NCBI GenBank assembly: GCA_021781775.1
Contig: JAJXWE010000092.1
Span: 1 to 6,626 of the forward strand
DNA: 6,626 nucleotides
Direction of reading: 5' to 3'
From: Pseudomonadota bacterium
Lineage (GTDB): Bacteria > Pseudomonadota > Gammaproteobacteria > Steroidobacterales > Steroidobacteraceae
Numbering within the stretch: the first letter of the stretch is position 1; every line of letters starts with the position of its first letter. Positions 4,369 through 6,626 of the stretch are shown here, in pieces. Under the pieces are notes generated by a model. It saw only the letters and a program-made list of their open reading frames with translations. It was not told the origin of the DNA and did no database searches. The position numbers and the translations under genes are program-made.

Positions 4369-6317
4369 TCAGTGCGGCGCTGTACGTTGTGATCGTCGGC
4401 GCGTTGCTCGCCGCCGCGGCGTGGATGGCCGAGCGCATTCTGGCCAGCCTGAGCGGGCCCCGGCGTGGCGCGTGGCTCGCCGCACTGCTGCTGTCGGTGG
4501 GACTGCCCGCCTGGCACCTGCCGCAAGCGCTTCCGGACCGCTCCCCGGTTCAATTGCCGGTCCCGCGCCCGCAGGCGCAACGCCCTCCGGCAAGCGCCAT
4601 GGCTGTGTCGACTCACACACCGCACACGCAGTCAGCACCTGCGATGAGCGCACGACCGAGGTGGCGTCCGGTGAGACGGTTCTGGACCACTCCGGTGCGT
4701 GCTCGTCTGCGATTGGTTTTTCTGCTGGTCTGGGGCTTGGTGTCGCTGACCCTTCTGACGCGAACGCTCATCGCCACACGGGTATGGCGCCGCCGGATCC
4801 GGCAGTGGACGGTGACAGATCTTGACGGGGTTCCGGTCACCGTCACGGACGGCGTGGGACCTGCCGTGCTCGATCTGTGGCAGCCGCGCATCCTCATTCC
4901 GCAGTGGTTGCTCACGCAACCGCAGGAGCAGCGGGCCGCGGCGCTGGCGCACGAGCGCGAGCACGTGCGGGCCCACGATGTCCGCTGGCTTGCACTCGGC
5001 CGGCTGCTGGTCAGCCTGCTGCCGTGGAACCTGGCCTTGTGGTGGCTGTACCGGCGACTCCGGCAGGCGATCGAAGTGGATTGCGATGCGCGCGTGGTGC
5101 GCGGGGGATTGGAGGCGCTCGCGTACGGGGAGTCGTTGCTGGCACTCGCCACCACGGCGCCTTCGGCCGCAGGAGCGGCGATTGGGTTGTTTGAGCGTCG
5201 CTCGCACCTGGGCCGACGCGTGCGCATCTTGGCGATGCCGACACGGCGGTGGTGGCGATGGGCCGCGCTGCCGCTATATGCACTCGCGATCGGGGCGGCG
5301 CTGGCCGCCGGAACGTTCCCGGCCCCGTCCGTGGATGCGGCACTCGGCGCTCACAACGAAGCGCTCGAGACGGCCCGGATGAATGCCGCGCAGCGGCGCG
5401 AGATTCACATCGCCACGCGCCGCCTGCTGCGCAATGGCAGGCCGGACGCCTTGGCGGCCGCCGCGTTGCTCGTGCCGGTCGCTGATCTGCGCATCGTGCA
5501 CGGCCAGCTCGTTCCTCCAGCCGACGCCGCGCAGCGAATTCATTGGCTGGCGCGCGCCGTGGCGATGGCACCCGAGCGACCCGATCTGCTCCTGCTCGAG
5601 ATCAGCCAGTGCAGCGCCTGGCACCAAGTCCTGCCGTGTGACCGGGCGGCGCTCACCGCGCGCCTGCGCGCGCTGGATCCGGACAACGGCGCCGGCTGGC
5701 TGGGAGCGCTCGCCGACGCTGCGCAGCACAACGACAGCGCCGGCGTCGATGCCGCACTGGCGGCCATCGGCCGGACGCAGCACGTCGATACCTACTACAC
5801 CCGCCTCACGGCGCATCTGACGGTCGCGCTGCATGCCATCGGCGGCGAGTCGGCGATGGACGCGTTGAGCTGGGTCGATGGACGGCTCGAGTCGGATTTT
5901 TTAGGTGGCGTCGTCGCACTGGCAACCGTCTGCAACGCGCAGGCGGGCCTCACGGCGCGGCGGGCGCAACTGTGCCGCGCCGCCAGCCTCGCGTTCGAAC
6001 ACGGCGACACCCTGCTCGTCAGCATCATGGGCAGCGAGATGGCGCAGCGGCTGTGGCCGGCCGGATCGGCGCCGCATCGTCAGGCCACCGCCACGCTACG
6101 CCGGCTGCGGTACATGGAGGCTCAATCCCGACAGCTGATGTCCCCGCCCGATCACCGGCTGCGGACGCTGCTCGATTGGATGGACGGCCGCTACGCCGTC
6201 CGGATCGTGCAGTGGGATACGCAGTACGCCCGCGAGCAGGACGTCCTGCGTGCTCAGCTGGTGCGCGCGGGCCTGCGTCCCGATCCGCCACCGGGCTGGC
6301 GAGACCCATATCGCTAG
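4365..6317 (+). CDS. BlaR1-like M56 membrane metallopeptidase with atypical helical C-terminal sensor domain
   Basis: This is a 650-residue protein starting at the ATG that overlaps the BlaI stop. The N-terminal ~320 residues are a BlaR1/M56 module. Hydrophobic helices are near 3-21, 37-50, 115-137, 208-229 and 299-318. The zinc-protease motif is HEREH (H196, E197, H200), with E237 in IEVDCDARV as likely third ligand. The 51-113 loop, rich in Pro and Gln, should be periplasmic. M56 proteins sense a signal outside the cell and cut their BlaI partner inside. In BlaR1/MecR1 the C-terminus is a penicillin-binding domain; here no SxxK/SxN/KTG arrangement is seen. Instead residues ~330-650 are Ala/Leu-rich helical repeats reminiscent of TPR/Sel1 proteins, with units such as RLRALDPDNGAGWLGALADAA (433-453). 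Close cysteine pairs C416/C425 and C523/C537 could form disulfides there. Its ligand is unknown. The TAG is at 6315-6317, convergent with dut. Confidence 0.92.
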   Translation: MISAALYVVIVGALLAAAAWMAERILASLSGPRRGAWLAALLLSVGLPAWHLPQALPDRSPVQLPVPRPQAQRPPASAMAVSTHTPHTQSAPAMSARPRWRPVRRFWTTPVRARLRLVFLLVWGLVSLTLLTRTLIATRVWRRRIRQWTVTDLDGVPVTVTDGVGPAVLDLWQPRILIPQWLLTQPQEQRAAALAHEREHVRAHDVRWLALGRLLVSLLPWNLALWWLYRRLRQAIEVDCDARVVRGGLEALAYGESLLALATTAPSAAGAAIGLFERRSHLGRRVRILAMPTRRWWRWAALPLYALAIGAALAAGTFPAPSVDAALGAHNEALETARMNAAQRREIHIATRRLLRNGRPDALAAAALLVPVADLRIVHGQLVPPADAAQRIHWLARAVAMAPERPDLLLLEISQCSAWHQVLPCDRAALTARLRALDPDNGAGWLGALADAAQHNDSAGVDAALAAIGRTQHVDTYYTRLTAHLTVALHAIGGESAMDALSWVDGRLESDFLGGVVALATVCNAQAGLTARRAQLCRAASLAFEHGDTLLVSIMGSEMAQRLWPAGSAPHRQATATLRRLRYMEAQSRQLMSPPDHRLRTLLDWMDGRYAVRIVQWDTQYAREQDVLRAQLVRAGLRPDPPPGWRDPYR

Positions 6318-6341
6318 CCGGCGATGATCGACCCGTTGGCG

Positions 6342-6372
6342 CGACCGACTCTGCGGTACGGCGAGACGGTCG
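6342..6372. terminator. Imperfect hairpin between M56 gene and dut, possible bidirectional terminator
   Basis: CGACCG (6342-6347) pairs with CGGTCG (6367-6372). After one A-A mismatch, CTC (6349-6351) pairs with GAG (6363-6365), leaving an 11-nt loop. It occupies the 62-nt gap between the convergent stops at 6317 and 6380. No T-tract follows on either strand, so it would be a weak terminator. Confidence 0.35.
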
Positions 6373-6379
6373 GATGGAC

Positions 6380-6625
6380 TCAGTTCCGCCCCGAGTGTCC
6401 GAATCCACCCGCACCGCGGACGCTCTCATCGAAGGCCTCTACCACCTCGAGCGCCACCTGCACCACCGGCACCACCACCAGCTGGGCGATGCGCTCGCCG
6501 GGCTGGATGATGAACGTCTCTTGTGCGCGGTTCCAACACGACACCAACAGCTGGCCCTGGTAATCCGAATCGATCAGCCCGACGAGATTACCGAGCACGA
6601 CGCCATGCTTGTGCCCGAGGCCAGA
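6380..6625 (-). CDS. dut: Deoxyuridine 5'-triphosphate nucleotidohydrolase, C-terminal part (5' end outside window)
   Basis: The frame runs from the right edge to a TGA at 6380-6382, giving the last 81 residues of a trimeric dUTPase (about 150 residues when complete). The enzyme hydrolyses dUTP to dUMP and pyrophosphate in the cytoplasm, keeping uracil out of DNA and feeding dTMP synthesis. Four of the five dUTPase motifs are at least partly visible: SGLGHKHG (motif 2, fragment residues 1-8), GNLVGLIDSDYQGQ (motif 3, with the catalytic Asp at 19), PGERIAQL (motif 4, 42-49) and the Gly-rich tail RGAGGFGHSGR (motif 5, 70-80) that closes over the nucleotide. The wording is very close to Escherichia coli Dut. 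A GTG at 6598 is internal, since conserved motif 2 lies upstream of it. In many Gammaproteobacteria coaBC precedes dut; that would be beyond the right edge. The gene is transcribed leftward towards the M56 gene. Confidence 0.98.
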   Translation of the reverse strand, partial: SGLGHKHGVVLGNLVGLIDSDYQGQLLVSCWNRAQETFIIQPGERIAQLVVVPVVQVALEVVEAFDESVRGAGGFGHSGRN

Positions 6626-6626
6626 G

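Noticed and set aside
4613..5227. Minus-strand open frame of 204 codons inside the M56 gene
   Set aside because: Arg/Ser/Thr-rich shadow translation of the zinc-protease region; the plus-strand frame is clearly the real gene.
1..6626. tRNA, rRNA, CRISPR array, riboswitch or phage gene
   Set aside because: No T-loop-like sequence, regularly spaced repeats, conserved rRNA text or integrase/transposase motif was recognised on either strand.

Overview
The window is GC-rich with proteobacterial-style genes and short intergenic gaps. The best taxonomic clue is the partial dUTPase at the right edge. Its SGLGHKHG, GNLVGLIDSDYQG and RGAGGFGHSGR motifs are close to the gamma/betaproteobacterial Dut type. 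A BlaI regulator translationally coupled to an M56 peptidase with a helical-repeat C-terminus also recalls Xanthomonadales-like Gammaproteobacteria. This placement is inferred from recalled family patterns, not from a search. No rRNA, tRNA, CRISPR array, IS element or phage gene was seen.

Layout. (1) Positions 2-421 (+): the 3' end of a sulfotransferase-family gene with a C-terminal membrane anchor. (2) Positions 525-2989 (-): a two-gene unit transcribed leftward. It comprises an exported two-domain ceruloplasmin-like multicopper oxidase (first) and, 53 nt downstream, an exported beta-propeller protein resembling the SBP56/selenium-binding protein/methanethiol oxidase family. The 448-nt region before the oxidase carries a candidate promoter and an exact 11-bp inverted repeat, one arm of which overlaps the -35 box. 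(3) Positions 3438-3758 (-): a small single-domain cupin. (4) Positions 4003-6317 (+), divergent from the cupin: a BlaI/MecI-family repressor overlapping by 4 nt a BlaR1-like M56 membrane metallopeptidase. A perfect 8-bp-arm palindrome lies across the -10/start region of a strong promoter directly in front. (5) Positions 6380-6625 (-): the C-terminal half of dut, convergent with the peptidase gene.

How the genes may work together. The oxidase and propeller are both predicted to be exported. Both are of families that use copper (propeller assignment tentative), so a periplasmic copper/O2-dependent oxidation unit is the simplest reading; the substrate is unknown. The BlaI-M56 pair looks like a complete signal-transduction cassette: membrane sensor-protease, repressor and operator. 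It lacks the usual penicillin-binding sensor domain and has no beta-lactamase or PBP neighbour. Instead it ends in about 330 residues of predicted periplasmic helical-repeat sequence with two close cysteine pairs. This sensor and the copper-oxidase pair are the two most interesting parts of the window.
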